Shown here one piece after another: positions 47,201-60,217 of a DNA stretch of 64,000 nucleotides. The DNA is from Scylla paramamosain. Its lineage: Eukaryota; Arthropoda; Malacostraca; Decapoda; Portunidae. The first letter of the stretch is position 1. The number at the start of each line of letters is the position of its first letter. The DNA is taken from positions 362,501 to 426,500 of the forward strand of contig NW_026973740.1 of assembly GCF_035594125.1 (NCBI RefSeq), written 5' to 3'. Under the pieces are notes generated by a model. It did no database searches, was not told the origin of the DNA, and worked only from the letters and a program-made list of their open reading frames with translations. The position numbers were made by a program, and so were the translations under genes.

Positions 47201-50200
47201 TTTTTAAAAATTTAATTTTTAGCTTTTTTTCGGACTGTTATGTACCAAACCCTAAAGTGCATGCAAAGCCACCTATATGAGGAAATTAAACGACTTTACG
47301 ATAAACCTGTCTTTTGAGTGTTTTTCAGCATGTTAGGCACCAAAACGATATATAATATGAAAGTCACTCAATATGGGAATCCATCACAAAATTACTGAAA
47401 AAGTGTCTTTTCAGTGTTTTACGTAGAAAAACGCTAAAACGAATGCAAACCAACGAATATGAAGAAATATAATAAAATTACCAAAAAAGGTATATTTTCA
47501 GTGTTTTTGAGCTTCTTATCTAAAAAAAAAAAAAACGCGAAAATGGATAGAAAGCACTTTATATTGAGATACAAAAGGACATTACGAAAAAATTGTATAA
47601 TGAGTGTTTTATAGTTTCACAAGAACCACAAGGTATATATGTATAGGTGTATATGGATAAGTTTCTTAGATACCAAAATGCTGAAACTGAGGAATAACAC
47701 TCTTAATTGAGAATACAGAAGAACCTTACGATATGCGTGTATTTTGACTGTTTTTCATGCAAAACTAGCTTTATGGGGTAAAAAAATGGCATTTCCAGAA
47801 GAGTGTCTTCTGAGTGTTTTTGAGCGTGTTAGGCAAAAAAACACTAAAAAGGAGGTCAATCACATTACATGGGAATAAAACCATCTTTTACCAAGAACTT
47901 GCCTTTAAGAGTTTTTGAGCTCCTTATATACCAAAATGCTAAAATGCATGCAAAACACCCTTTATGGAGAAACAGATTAACATTACCAAAAACATGTATT
48001 TTGAGAGTTTTTGACCATGTTACCTCTAATAACGCTTTAATACATGCAAAAAACCCTATGTCTGGGAAACGAAAGGACATTGTGAGAAACGTGTATAATG
48101 AGTCTTTTTAAGTTCCATAAGTACCAAAAAGCTAAAACCTCTTTATAGAGAGAAAAAAAAAGTAAATAAATAAATAGGATTTTTTTTTTGTTATTCTTCT
48201 TCATAGGTACCGAGATCACAAAATTCTTGCAAAATTCAGGGAAATTATATGAAAAAAGAACATTATCAAAATAAAAGTTAATTTTAGCTTTTTTTTCGGA
48301 CTGTTATGCACAAAACCCTAAAGTACATGCAAAGCCAACTATATTGGGAAATTAAACGACTTTACGAGAAACCTGTGTTTCTAGTGTTTTTCAGCATGTT
48401 AGTCACCAAAACAATTAACAATATGGAATTCATTCTATTTGGGAATCCAAAACAAATTACTGAAAATGTGTCTTTTCCGTGTTTTAAGTAGAAAAATGCT
48501 AAAACGGATGCAAACCAGCCAACATGAAAAAATAGAAAAAGATTACCAAAAAGGTATATTTTGAGTATTTTTGAGCTTTTTACAAAAAAAAAAAAAACGC
48601 GAAAATGGATGGAAAGCTCTCTATATTGGTTAACAAAAGGACATTACGGTAAACGTGTATAATGAGTGTTTTATAGATTCTCAAGAAGCACAAGGCAAAA
48701 AATGCAAAAACTCGTATATATGGAGAAGTTTCTTAGATACCAAAATAGTGAAACTCCTGAACAACACTCTTAATTGGAAAACAGAACAACCTTACCAAAT
48801 GCGTGTATTTTGAGTGTTTTTCACATTCTTAGTTACCAAAATCCCAAATTTTATGTGAAAGTAGCTTTATGTGGGAAAAAAAAATGATATTACCAGAAAA
48901 ATGTCTTTTAAGTGCTTTTTTTTTTTTTTTTAGCATGATAGGCAATAAAGCACTAAAAAGCAGGGCAATCACATTACATGGGAATAAAATCAACTTTTAC
49001 CAAGTGATTTTTCTAAGTGTTTTTGATCTCCTTATATACCAAAACGCTAAAGCACTTGCAAAACACCCTTTATTTAGAAACAGAATAACATTACCAAAAA
49101 CATGTATTTTGAGTGTTTTTGATCATGTTACCTATAAAAACGCTTAAATACATGCAAAGAATCTTATGTTTGGGAAACAAAAGGACATTTCGAGAAACGT
49201 GTATTATAAGTGTTTTTAAGTTCTTTAAGTACCAAAAAAGCTAAAACCCACAAATAACACTCTTTATAGAGAAAATAAATAAAAAAATAAAAAAAAATAG
49301 AATTTTTTTTTATTCATCTTCATAGGTACCAAGATGCTAAAATTCTGCCAAAATTCAGGGAAATTATGTGAAAAAAGAAAATTATGAAATAGAGTTAATT
49401 TTAGCTTTTTTTTTCGGACTGTTATGTACCAAACCCTAAAGTGCATGCAAAGCCACCTATATAGGGAAATTTAACGACCTTACCAGAAACTTGTCTTTTG
49501 TGTTTTTTTTTTTTCAGCATGTTAGGCACCAAAACGATAAACAATATGGAAGTCACTAAATGTGGGAATCCATCACAAAATTAATGAAAAAGTGACTTTT
49601 CAGTGTTTTACGTAGAAAAACGCTAAATCGGATGGAAACCAACGAATATGGAGAAATAGAATAACATTACCAAAACGGTATATTTTGAGTGTTTTTGAGC
49701 TTCTTACCTTCAAAAAATGCGAAAATGGATGGAAAGCACTCTATATTGGGATACAAAAGGACATTACGAGAAACGTGTATAATGAGTGTTTTATAGTTTC
49801 ACAACAGCCACAAGGAAAAATCGCAAAACTCGGTGTATATAGAGAAGTTTCTTAGATACCAAAATGCTAAAACTCAGAAATAACACTCTTAATTAAGAAT
49901 ACAGAACATCCTTACCAAATCCATGTATTTTGAGTGCTTTTCAACTTCTTAGTTACCAAAACCAAAAATTGCATGCGAAACTAGCTTTATGTGGGAAAAA
50001 AAATGACATTACCAAAAAAATGTCTTTTGAGTGTTTTTGAGCGTGATAGGCACTAAAGCACTAAAAAGGAGGTCAATCACATTATATGGGAATAAAACCA
50101 ACTTTTACCAAGAACCTGAATTTACGTGTTTTTGAGCTTCTTACATACCAAAACGCTAAAACGAATGCAAAACACCCTTTATGGAGAAACAGAATAACAT

Positions 50201-53200
50201 TCCCAGAAAAATGTATTTTGAGTGTTTTTGATCATGTTACCTATAAAAATGCCTAAATACATGCAAAGAACCCTATGTTTGGAAAATGAAAGGACATTAC
50301 GAAAATCGTGTATTATGAGTGTTTTTAAGTTCTTTAAGTACGAAAAAGCTAAAACCCACAAATAACTCTTTATAGAGAGAAAAAAAAAAATGTTAATAAT
50401 CTTCATAGGTACCGAGATGCCAAAATTCTGGCAAAATTCATGGAAATTTTGTAAAAAAAATCATTATAAAAAAATCATTTTAGCTTTTTCCTGGAGTGAT
50501 GTACAAACTCTGAAGTGCATGCAAATCCACCTATATGGGGAAATTACACGACTTTACCAGAAACCTGTCTTTTGAGTGTTTTTCAGCAATCACAACAAAA
50601 TTACTTAAAACGTGTCTTTTCAGTGATTTACGTAGAAGAACGCTAAAACGGATGCAAACAAACCAATATGAAGAAATAGAATAACATTACCAAAAAGATA
50701 TATTTTGATGTGTTTTTGAGCTTGTTACCTACCAAAAATGCAAAAATGGATGGAAAGCACTTTATATTGGCAAAGAAGAGGACATTACAAGAAACGTGTA
50801 TGAGTGTTTTATAGTTTGACAAGAACCACAAGGTAAAATACTCAAAAACTCGTGTACATAAAGAAGTTTCTTACACACCAAAAAGCTGAAACTCATGAAT
50901 AACACTTTTAATTTTGAAACAGAAATACCTTACCAAATGTGTTTATTAGAAAAGTTTCTTACATAACAAAATGCTGAAACTCATGAATAACACTTTTCAT
51001 TAAGAAATAGAACAAACTTACTAAATGTTTTGAGTTTTTTTCACATTCTTAGTTACCAAAACCCCAAATTTCATGCAAAACTAGCTATATGTGGAAAAAA
51101 AAAAGATATTACCAGAAAAGTTTCTTTTGAGTGTTTTTGAGCGTTTTAGGCAATAAAGCTCTAAAAAGCATGGGAATCACATTACATGGGAATAATAACA
51201 ACTTTTATCAAGAACTTGTCTTTAAGTGTTTTTGAGCTAATTACATACCAAAACGCTAAAACGCATGCAAAACACCTTTTATGGAGAAAGAGAATAAAAT
51301 TACCAAAAACATATATTTTGAGTGTTTTTGATCATGTTATCTATAAAAACGCTTAAATACAGGCAAAAAACCTTATGTTTAAGAAACGAAAGGACATTAC
51401 GAGAAATGTTTGTTATAAGTGTCTAAGTTCCTTAACTATCAAAAAGCTAAAACCCACAAATAACACTCTTTATTTAGAAAAAAAGGAAGATAATAAAAAA
51501 ATAGGATTTTTTTTTTGCTATTCATCTTCATAGGTACCGAAATAGAAAAAGGTACAAGGTACAAGGTACGAGATAGAAAAAGGTACATAGGTACAAGAAA
51601 TAGAAAAACATTGCCAAAAAGGTATATTTTGATTGTTTTTGAGCTTGTTACCTACAAAAAACGTGAAAATTGATGGAAAGCACTCTATATTAGAAAACAA
51701 AAAGACTTTGCAAGAAAAGTGTATAATGAGTTTTTATAGTTGAAAAGAACCAAAAGGCAAAAAAACACAAAAACGTGTATATGGAGAAGGTTCCTAGATA
51801 CCAAAATGCTGAAACTTATGAATAACACTCTTAATTGAGAAACAGAACAACCTTACTAAATGCGTGTATTTTGAGTGCTTTTCACATTCTTAGTTACCAA
51901 AACCCCAAATTGCATGCGAAACCACCTTTATGTGAGAAAAAAATGACATTACCAGAAAAGTGTCTTTTAAGTGTTTTGAGCGTGATAGGCAATAAAGCAC
52001 TAAAAAGGAGGGCAATCACATTACACTGGAGTAAAACGAATTTTTACCAAGAATTTGCCTTTAAGTGTTTTTGAGCTCCTTATGTACCAAAACACTAAAA
52101 CGCATGCAAAACACACTTTATGGTGAAACATAATAACATTAACAAAAACATGTATTTTGAGTGTTTTTGATCGTGTTTTCAATAAAAGCTCTTAAATACA
52201 TGCAAAGAACACTATTTTTGGGAAACAAAAGGAGATTACGAGAAACGTGTATTATGAGTGTTTTTTAAGTTCCTTAAGTACCAAAAAGCTAAAACCCACA
52301 AATAACACTCTTTATTTAGAAAAAAAAAAAATAATAATAATAAAATTTAAAAAAATAGGATTTTTTTTTTTTTTTTTTTATTCATCTTCATAAGTACCGA
52401 GATGCCAAAATTCTGGGAAAATTCAGGGCAATCATATGATAAAACAATATTAACAAAAAAGTTAATTTCAGCTTTTTTTCGGACTGTTATGTACCAAACC
52501 CTAAAGTGCATGCAAAGCCTCCTATATGAGGAAATTAAACGACCTTTCCAGAAATCTGTGTTTTGAGTGTTTTTTAGCATGTTAGGCACCAAAACGATAA
52601 ATAATAAGGAACTCACTCTATATGGGAATCCAAAACAAATTTACTGAAAACGTGTCTTCTCATTGTTTTACATAGAAAAACGCTAAAATGGACGCAAAGC
52701 AACCAATATCAAGAAATATAAAAAAGTTACTAAAAAGGTATATTTTGAGTGTTTTTTGAGCTTGTTACCTACAAAAAACGCAAAAATTGATGCAAAGCAC
52801 TCTATATTGGGAAACAAAAGGACATTGCAAGAAAAGTGTATAATGAGTCTTTTATAGTTCAAAAGAACCACAAGGCAAAAAACGCAAAATCTCGTGTATA
52901 TGGAGAGGTTTCCTAGATACCAAAATGCTAAAACTCATGTATAACACTCTTAATTGAGAAACAGAACAACCTTACTAAATGCGTGTATTTTGAGAGCTTT
53001 TAACATTCTTAGTTACCAAAACCCCAAATTGCATGCGAAAATAGATTTGTGGGAAAAAAAAATTATTTACCAGAAAAGTGTCTTTTGAGTGTTTTTCAGC
53101 GTGTTAGGCAATAAAGCACTAAAAAGCAGGGTAAGGTTAGGTCAAAAAAAACCAGGGCAAACACATTACACTGGAATAAAACCAATTTTTAACAAGAACT

Positions 53201-53514
53201 TGCCTTTAAGTGTTTTTGAGTTCCTTATATACGAAAACACTAAAACGCATGCAAAATACACTTTATGGTGAAACAGAAGAACATTACCAAAAACATGTAT
53301 TTTGAGTGTTTTTGATCATGTTACTAATAAAAACGCTTAAATACATGCAAAGAACACTATTTTTGGGAAACGAAAGGACATTACGAGAAACGTGTATTAT
53401 GAGTGTTTTTAAGTTCATTAAGTACCAAAAAAGCTAAAACCCACAAATAACACTCTTTATAGAGAAAAAAAAAGAAAAGAAAATATATATATATATTTTT
53501 TTTTTTTATTCATC
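44239..53514 (-). repeat. HOR satellite, minus orientation
   Basis: This is the same HOR read in reverse. The landmark GATCATGTTACCTATAAAAA recurs near 44,758, 45,806, 46,942, 48,012, 49,119, 50,228, 51,331, 52,169 and 53,307, mostly 1.05-1.14 kb apart. The extra-unit variant known from 24.8, 31.6 and 40.1 kb is present in reverse near 50,913-50,960, so the arms share HOR subtypes. Confidence 0.92.
51531..51607. repeat. scrambled junction with GGTACAA filler
   Basis: Two non-adjacent satellite units (one ending CATAGGTACCGA, one starting AATAGAAAAACATTGCC) are joined through several short copies of AAGGTACAAGGTAC and AGATAGAAAAAGGTACA. Normal intervening units are missing. The filler looks copied from both flanks. 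Confidence 0.8.
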
Positions 53515-55247
53515 TCACTCATAATACACGTTTCTCGTAATATCCTTACGTTTCCCAAACATAAGTTTCTTTGCATGTATTTAATCGTTTTTATAGATAA
53601 CATTATCAAAAACACTCAAAATACATGTTTTTGGTAATGTTATTTTATTTCTCCATAAAGTTTGTTGTCCATGCATTTTAGCGGTTTGGTATGTAAGGAG
53701 CTCAAAAACACATATTGGCAAGTTCTTGGTAAGAGTTGGTTTTATTCCCATGTAATGTGATTGCCCTGCTTTTTTGTACTTCATTGCATAACACGCTCAA
53801 AAACAATTAAAAGACACTTCTGGTAATTTCATTTTTTTCCCTCAAAAAGCTAGTTTCGCAAGCTATTTTGGGTATTGCTAATTAGGAATATGAAAAACAC
53901 TCAAAATACACACATTTACTAAGGTTGTTCTGTTTCTCAATTAAGATTGTTATTCATGAGTTTTAGCATTTTGGTATCTAAGAAACTTCTTTATATACAC
54001 GAGTTTTTTGCGTTTTTCTACGTAAAACACTGAGAAGATACATTTTCAGTAATTTTGTTTTGGATTCCCATATAAAGTGAGTTCCTTATTATTTATCGTT
54101 TTGGTGCCTAACATGCTGAAAAACACTCAAAAGACAGATTTCTGGTAAGGTCGTTTAATTTCCTCATATAGGAGGCTTTGCATGCACTTTTTGGGGTTTG
54201 GTACATAACAGTCCGAAAAAAAAACTAAAATTAACTTTTTTGATAATATTCTCTTTTTGTTCATATAATTTTCCTGAATTTTCCCAGAATTTTGGCATCT
54301 CGGTACCTATGAAGATGAAAAAAAAAATTCCTATTTTTTTTTTTATTCTAAATAAAGAGTGTTATTTGTGGGTTATTTGTGTGCTTTTTGGTACTTAAGG
54401 AACTTAAACAAAACACTCATAATACACGTTTCTCGTAATGTCCTTTTGTTTCCCAAACATAATGTTCTTTGTATGTATTTAGGCGTTTTTATAGATAACA
54501 TGAAAAAAAAAACACCCAAATTACATGTTTTTGGTAATGTTATTCTGTTTCTCCATAAAATTTGTTTTGCATATGTTTTAGCAATTTGGTATATATGGAG
54601 CTCAAAAATATTTAAAGGCAGTTTCTTGGTAAAAATTGGTTTTATTCCAATGAAAAGTGATTGCCCTGTTTTTTAGTGCTTTATTGCCTATCACGCTCAA
54701 AAACACTCAAAAGACATTTTTCTGGAAATGTCATGTTTTCCAACATAAGTCTGGTTTCGCATGAAATTTGGGTTTTTGGTAACTAAGTATATGAAAAACA
54801 CTCAAAATACACGAATTTGGTAAGGTTGTTCTGTTTCTCAATTAAGAGTGTTATTCATGAGTTTCAGTATTTTGTTATCTAGGAAACTTCTCCATACTCG
54901 TATACACGAGTTTTTGCGTTTTTTGCCTTGTTGTTCTTTTGAACAACTACACTCATATACATATACACTCATTATACACTTTTCTAGCAATGTCCCTTTG
55001 TTTCCCAATATAGAGTGCTTTGTATCAATTTTAGCGTTTTTTTTTTTTTGTAGGTAACAAGCTCAAAAACACTCAAAATATACCTTTTTGGTAATATTTT
55101 TCTATTTTTTTTATATTGCTTGGTTTGCATCCGTTTTAGCGTGTTTCTACGTAAAACACTGAGAAGACACGTTTTCAGTAATTTTGTTTTGGATTCCCAT
55201 ATAAAGTGAGTTCCTTATTATTTATCGTTTTGGTGCCTAACATGCTA
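53515..55247 (+). repeat. HOR satellite, plus-oriented island
   Basis: Orientation switches at CATCTCACTCATAATAC and switches back near CATGCTAAAAAA. The island matches 17,385-19,080 unit by unit. It includes the distinctive AAAACACATATTGGCAAG variant and the missing-unit junction TTGCGTTTTTCTACG, so it is a duplicated segment and not an independent array. Confidence 0.9.
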
Positions 55248-56144
55248 AAAAAAAAAAACAGAACTATTTTACCAAATGTGAGTATTTTGAGTGTTTTTCA
55301 CATTCTTAGTTACCAAAACCCCAAATTACATGCAAAAATAGCTTTGTGGGGAAAAAAAAAAATTACTTTACCAGAAAAGTGTCTTTTGAGTGTTTTTCAA
55401 CGTGATAGGTAATAAAGCATTCAAAAGCAGGACAATCACATTACATTGGAATAAAACCATTTTTTACCAAGAACTTGCCTTTAAGTGTTTTTGGTTACCA
55501 AAAACACTTTTTTTTTTTTATTTTGAGTGTTTTTGATCATGTTATCTATAAAAACGCTTAAATACATGCAAAGAACCTTATGTTTGGGAAACGAAAGGAC
55601 ATTACGAGAAACGTGTATTATGAGTGTTTTTAAGTTCCTTAAGTACCAAAAAGGTAAATCCCACAAATAACACTCTTTATTGAGAAAAAAAAAAAAAAAA
55701 GTAAATAAATAAAAGATAAAAAAATAGGATTTTTTTATTTTTCTTTATTTATCTTCATAGGTACCGAGATGCCTAAAGTGCATACAAAGCCACCTATATG
55801 GGGAAATTAAACGTCTTTGCCAGAAAACTGTCTTATGAGTGTTTTTCAGCTTGTTAGGCACCCTAACGGTAAATAACATGCAAGTCACTCTATATGGGAA
55901 TCTAAAACAAAATTACTGAAAAAGTGTCTTTTCGGTGTTTTACGTAGAAAAACGCTAAAACGGATGCAAACCAACCAATATGAAAAAATAAAATAACATT
56001 ACCAAAAAGGTACATTTTGAGTGTTTTTGAGCTTGTTATCTACAAAAAACGCGAAAATGGATGCAAAGCACTTCCTATTGGGAAACAAAAAGACATTACG
56101 GGAAAGGTGTATAATGAGTGTCTTATTATTTTTGAGCAAAAGAA

Positions 56145-56168
56145 CTTGTGGTTCACAAGAACCACAAG
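56145..56168. repeat. 10-bp inverted repeat, satellite variant marker (inverted copy)
   Basis: The variant of 27,497 and 35,134 in reverse orientation, next to TTTTTGAGCAAAAGAAC. Confidence 0.88.
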
Positions 56169-56511
56169 GCAAAATGCTGAAACTTATGAATAACAATATT
56201 AATTGAGAAACAGAACAACCTTACCAAATGCGTATATTTTGAGTGTTTTTCACATTCTTAGCAAAACCCCAAATAGCACGCCAAACTATTTTGGAAAAAA
56301 ATAACATTACTAGAAGTGTCTTTTGAGTGTTTTTGAGCGTGTTAGGCAATAAATCATAAAAAAAACAGGGGCATCACATTACATGGGAATAAAATCAACT
56401 TTTACCAAGAACTTGCTTGAAGTGTTTTTGATCTCCTTACAAACAAAAACGCTAAAACGCATGCAAAAAACTCCTTTATTGAGAAGCAGAATAACATTAC
56501 TAAAAACATGT

Positions 56512-56584
56512 GTTTTAAGTGTTTTTAAGTGTTTTTAAGTGTTCCTTAAATACCTTTAAGTGTTTTTAAGTGTTCCTTAAGTAG
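56512..56584. repeat. local (AAGTGTTTTT)n expansion
   Basis: Three plus two copies of AAGTGTTTTT interleaved with TTCCTTAA pieces, at a deletion between satellite units. Confidence 0.8.
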
Positions 56585-57562
56585 TAATTGATTTTCATAG
56601 GTACCAAGATGCCAAAATTCTGCCAAAATTCAGGGAATTTATGTGGAAAAAAGAACATTATCAATAAAGTTAATTATAGCTCTTTTTTTCGGGTTTTTAT
56701 GTACCAAACTATAAAGTGCATGCCATCTATATAAGGAAGTTAAACGACTTTACCAGAAATCTGTCTTTTCAGTGTTTTTCAGATTGTTAGGCACCAAAAC
56801 GATAAATAATATGGATATCAGTCAATATGTTAATCCAAAACAAAATTACTGAAAACGTGTCTTTTCAGTGTTTTACGTAGAAAAACGCTAAAACGGATGC
56901 AAACCAACAAATATGAAGAAATAGAATAACATTACCTAAAAGTGTTTTTGAGCTTTTTACGTACAAAAAACGCGCAAATGGATTGAAAGCACTCTATATT
57001 AGGAAGCAAAAGGACATTACGAGAAACGTGTATAATGAGTGTTTTATAGTTTCACAAGAACCACAAGGCAATAAACGCAAAAACTCCTGTATATAGAGAA
57101 ATTTTTACATACCAAAATGATGAAATGCATGAATAACACTTTTAATCGATAAACAGAACTACCTTACTAAATTGTGTATTTTAAGTGTTTTTCACATTCT
57201 TAGCTACAAAAATGCCAAATTACATGAGAAACTAGCTTCATTTGGGAAAAAAATGACATTACAAAAAAAATGTCTTTTGAGTGTTTTTGAGCGTGATATG
57301 CAACAAAGCAATAAAAAGCAGAATAATCACATTACATGAGAATAAAACCAACTTTTACGAAGAATTTGCCTTTAAGATGGGACCACACAGATAATTGACG
57401 AAAATCACTCCAGATTGACATTTTTCATTTTTGTGCTAAAATTGTTCCTTTGCCCTAGAACTACAACTTGGTAAGTGTGAAACACATATATGAGCCATAT
57501 AACCCATTCCCTGCCCCCCAGAAGCTACGCCTTCCGCGCCCATTCCAGCCGCATTACGATCT

Positions 57563-57563
<1 letters not shown>

Positions 57564-57655
<92 letters not shown>
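57564..57655. repeat. (AC)n-(AG)n compound microsatellite
   Basis: AC repeats change to AG repeats near 57,610. Confidence 0.97.
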
Positions 57656-57657
<2 letters not shown>

Positions 57658-57679
57658 CTCTCTCAATAACTGGTTCTCT

Positions 57680-57760
57680 GCGTCTGACTAAGCGGCAGGA
57701 TTTGACCTGCTTTCTGTGCCTTATCATGTTTCTGCGATAAAGTCACGCGACTCCTTCGCT

Positions 57761-57837
<77 letters not shown>

Positions 57838-57906
57838 AGCGTCTGACCATGGGCAAGATTTGACCTACCCTAGCTGTGTCTTATCATGTTTCTGCGATAA
57901 AGTCAC
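57680..57906. repeat. tandem duplication of a 67-bp block with (CT)n
   Basis: The block from GCGTCTGAC to TTTCTGCGATAAAGTCAC occurs at 57,680-57,746 and again at 57,839-57,906. Each copy is followed by a long (CT)n, so block plus microsatellite were duplicated together. Confidence 0.85.
57767..57838. repeat. (CT)n microsatellite
   Basis: CT dinucleotides with one interruption near the right end. Confidence 0.97.
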
Positions 57907-57908
57907 CC

Positions 57909-57911
<3 letters not shown>

Positions 57912-57995
<84 letters not shown>

Positions 57996-58004
57996 TGTGT
58001 GTGT
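57912..58004. repeat. (CT)n-(GT)n compound microsatellite
   Basis: CT repeats change to GT repeats at 57,979. Confidence 0.97.
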
Positions 58005-58046
58005 ACAATTTATTTTTATTTTTTTTTATTTATTTATTTATTTTTT

Positions 58047-58229
58047 TTATAACTCAGGGGAGTTCTCCCGGAGCTCATTTGGTGATGGTGGTGGTGGTGA
58101 TGGTGGACCGTCCACCATCACATATCTATCGGTCTTTATTATAAAATAGCCTTGGAGGCCTAATCGCCTCCTCCTTTTATTCATTGCCTTCATCGTTTGT
58201 ATCATCTGTTTGAGTCTTTCTTGATCCAT
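58047..58229 (-). other. small open frame of 60 codons, function unknown
   Basis: The translation starts MDQERLKQMIQTMKAM, continues with a basic NKRRRRLGLQ and ends in a proline-rich tail, with a stop at 58,047. Upstream on the minus strand a pyrimidine-rich TTTACAATTTTTCAG could act as a splice acceptor just before the ATG. The basic stretch loosely recalls the start of PIF/Harbinger-type proteins, but this is too little to assign. Part of it is encoded by a palindrome and a GGT-rich run, so chance is possible. Confidence 0.2.
58097..58121. repeat. perfect 12-bp palindrome
   Basis: Arms GTGATGGTGGAC and GTCCACCATCAC around a single C, next to a GGT-rich run. Confidence 0.9.
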
Positions 58230-58532
58230 GCTGAACTGAAAAATTGTAAAATAGAGCGCTATAATTTTTATCCAATATTTGCAAACTTATACTCCATAAG
58301 AATTATTAGCAGAAACACATCCTACCAGAGGGATGTCTCGATAGAGTCTGAACACATGTGGCCGAGGCGTCGTAGTACCTACAGGTCACGTACAGGTTCT
58401 TGGCAGGAAACTGACAGGTTTACAACGCGCTAGCCTGACAGCTAGTATACCCATCCGCGTGGCGAGCACGTGGTCTCGGGGAAATATTACCTTTCTTTCC
58501 CTCAGCGCACACACACACAACATAGGCCTACT

Positions 58533-58534
<2 letters not shown>

Positions 58535-58588
<54 letters not shown>
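58535..58588. repeat. (GT)n microsatellite
   Basis: GT dinucleotides with one interruption. Confidence 0.96.
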
Positions 58589-59249
58589 AAGCACGTATTT
58601 TATTTATTTATTTTTTTTTATAATTCATATAGTGTATAATTTTATTTCTATAGACCACCATTACCAATTCACGTTTTCTATCATCTACATACTCAAGAAA
58701 GAGTACTAGAAAATGGGACACTAAAGTAATTTGCCATTCAAGCCGTGTAACTCAAAAAATTTTTTATTTGTGATTTTCTGAAAACACGTTTTTCCCACTT
58801 TCTTGGCCAATATCTCCTGTAATTTCTGCAATACAGAACTAACACTTCACACATGTTTTACATGCATATATATGTATAAAAGTATGTAGCGATTTTGGAC
58901 AATAAATAAATCTGCTGCTTCTGAAAAAATCACGAATGAGGATGAAATTTTATACTTTTTTTCCAAGTGGCATTTTCAACATATTTCGGAGTGATAGGAG
59001 AAATTCCAGAACATAGTTTCATTGCTGAATGTCTTCAGAATACGCTGAAATAGATATCTCATAAAAAAAAAAATCTACGATTTTAAATTGAATTTTATAT
59101 GACCGCATATAAAACAAATAAAATATATACTATCTATGACCCAATACTTATGAAACTTGGTCAGAATATGTAAATGCTCATGAGAAACACAATGGTTATA
59201 AGACTTTAGCTCTAAGTACAACCTTGGAAAAATTGGAGTCATCTGTGTG

Positions 59250-60217
59250 TTTTTAACTCCTTATATATAAAAACGGCTCTAACGCATGCAATACAAACTT
59301 TATGGAGAAACAGAATAACATTACCAAAAACATGTATTTTCAGTGTTTTTGATCATGTTATCTATAAAAACGCTTAAGTACATGCAAAGAACATTATGTT
59401 TGGGAAACAAAAGGACATTACGAGAAACGTGTATTATGAATGTTTTTATAAGTTCCTTAAGTACCAAAAACCTAAAACTCACAAATAACACTCTTTATTT
59501 AGAAAATAAAAAATAAAAAAATAAAATAAATAGGATTTTTTTCTTTTTTTTTTTTTTTTTGTTATTCATCTTCATAGATACCGAGATGCCAAAATTCTGT
59601 GAAAATTCAGGGCAATTATGTGATGAAAGAATATTATCAAAAAAGTTAATTTCAGCGTTTTTTTTTTTTTTTTCGGACTGTTATGTACCAAACACTAAAG
59701 TGCATGCAAAGCCTCCAATATGAGGAAATTAAACGACCTTACCAGAAATCTGTGTTTTGTGTGTTTTTTAGCATGTTGGGCACCAAAACGATAAATAATT
59801 AGGAACTCACTCTATATGGGAATCCAAAACAAACTTACTGAAAACGTGTCTTCTCAGTGTTTTACGTAGAAAAACGCTAACACGGATGCAAACAAACCAA
59901 TATAAAGAAATAGAAAAACATTACCAAAAAGGTATATTTTGAGTGTTTTTGAGCTTGTTACCTATAAGAAACACGAAAATTGATGCAAAGCACTCTATAA
60001 TGGGAAAGAAAAGGACATTGCATGAAAAGTGTATAATGAGTGTTTTATAGTTCAAAAGAACCACAAGGCAAAAAATGCAAAAACTAGTGTATATGAAGAA
60101 GTTTCGTAGATACCAAAATGCTGAAACTCATGAACAACACTCTTAACTGAGAAACACAACAATCTTATTAAATTGCATGCGAAACCTGCTTTATGTGGGA
60201 AAAAAATGACATTACCA
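59250..60217 (-). repeat. HOR satellite, minus orientation, after the insertion
   Basis: Continues the unit broken at 57,374. Landmark GATCATGTTATCTATAAAAA lies near 59,350. Confidence 0.9.

Larger units (their letters stand above)
55248..57374 (-). repeat. HOR satellite, minus orientation
   Basis: Minus units resume after an A homopolymer. The region contains several internal deletions, for example near 55,493 and near 55,771. Confidence 0.88.
57375..59249. mobile_element. 1.9 kb insertion in the satellite, possible DNA transposon
   Basis: Satellite stops inside one unit (CCTTTAAG) and resumes in the same unit (GTGTTTTTAACTCC), so this is a clean insertion. Both ends carry CACACAGAT in inverted orientation, followed by ACTCCA at slightly different spacing, which hints at imperfect terminal inverted repeats. 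The interior holds four microsatellite blocks, a small minus-strand frame and otherwise unrecognised sequence. No transposase is visible and no target duplication is clear. The element class is unknown. Confidence 0.5.

Noticed and set aside
57436..58144. Frames rich in Ser-Leu, Cys-Val or Thr-His
   Set aside because: Translation of (CT)n, (GT)n and (AC)n microsatellites.
58320..58500. GC-richer stretch with TGGCCGAGGCG, checked as a tRNA or tRNA-derived SINE
   Set aside because: No B-box and no cloverleaf could be drawn, so no RNA gene is called.
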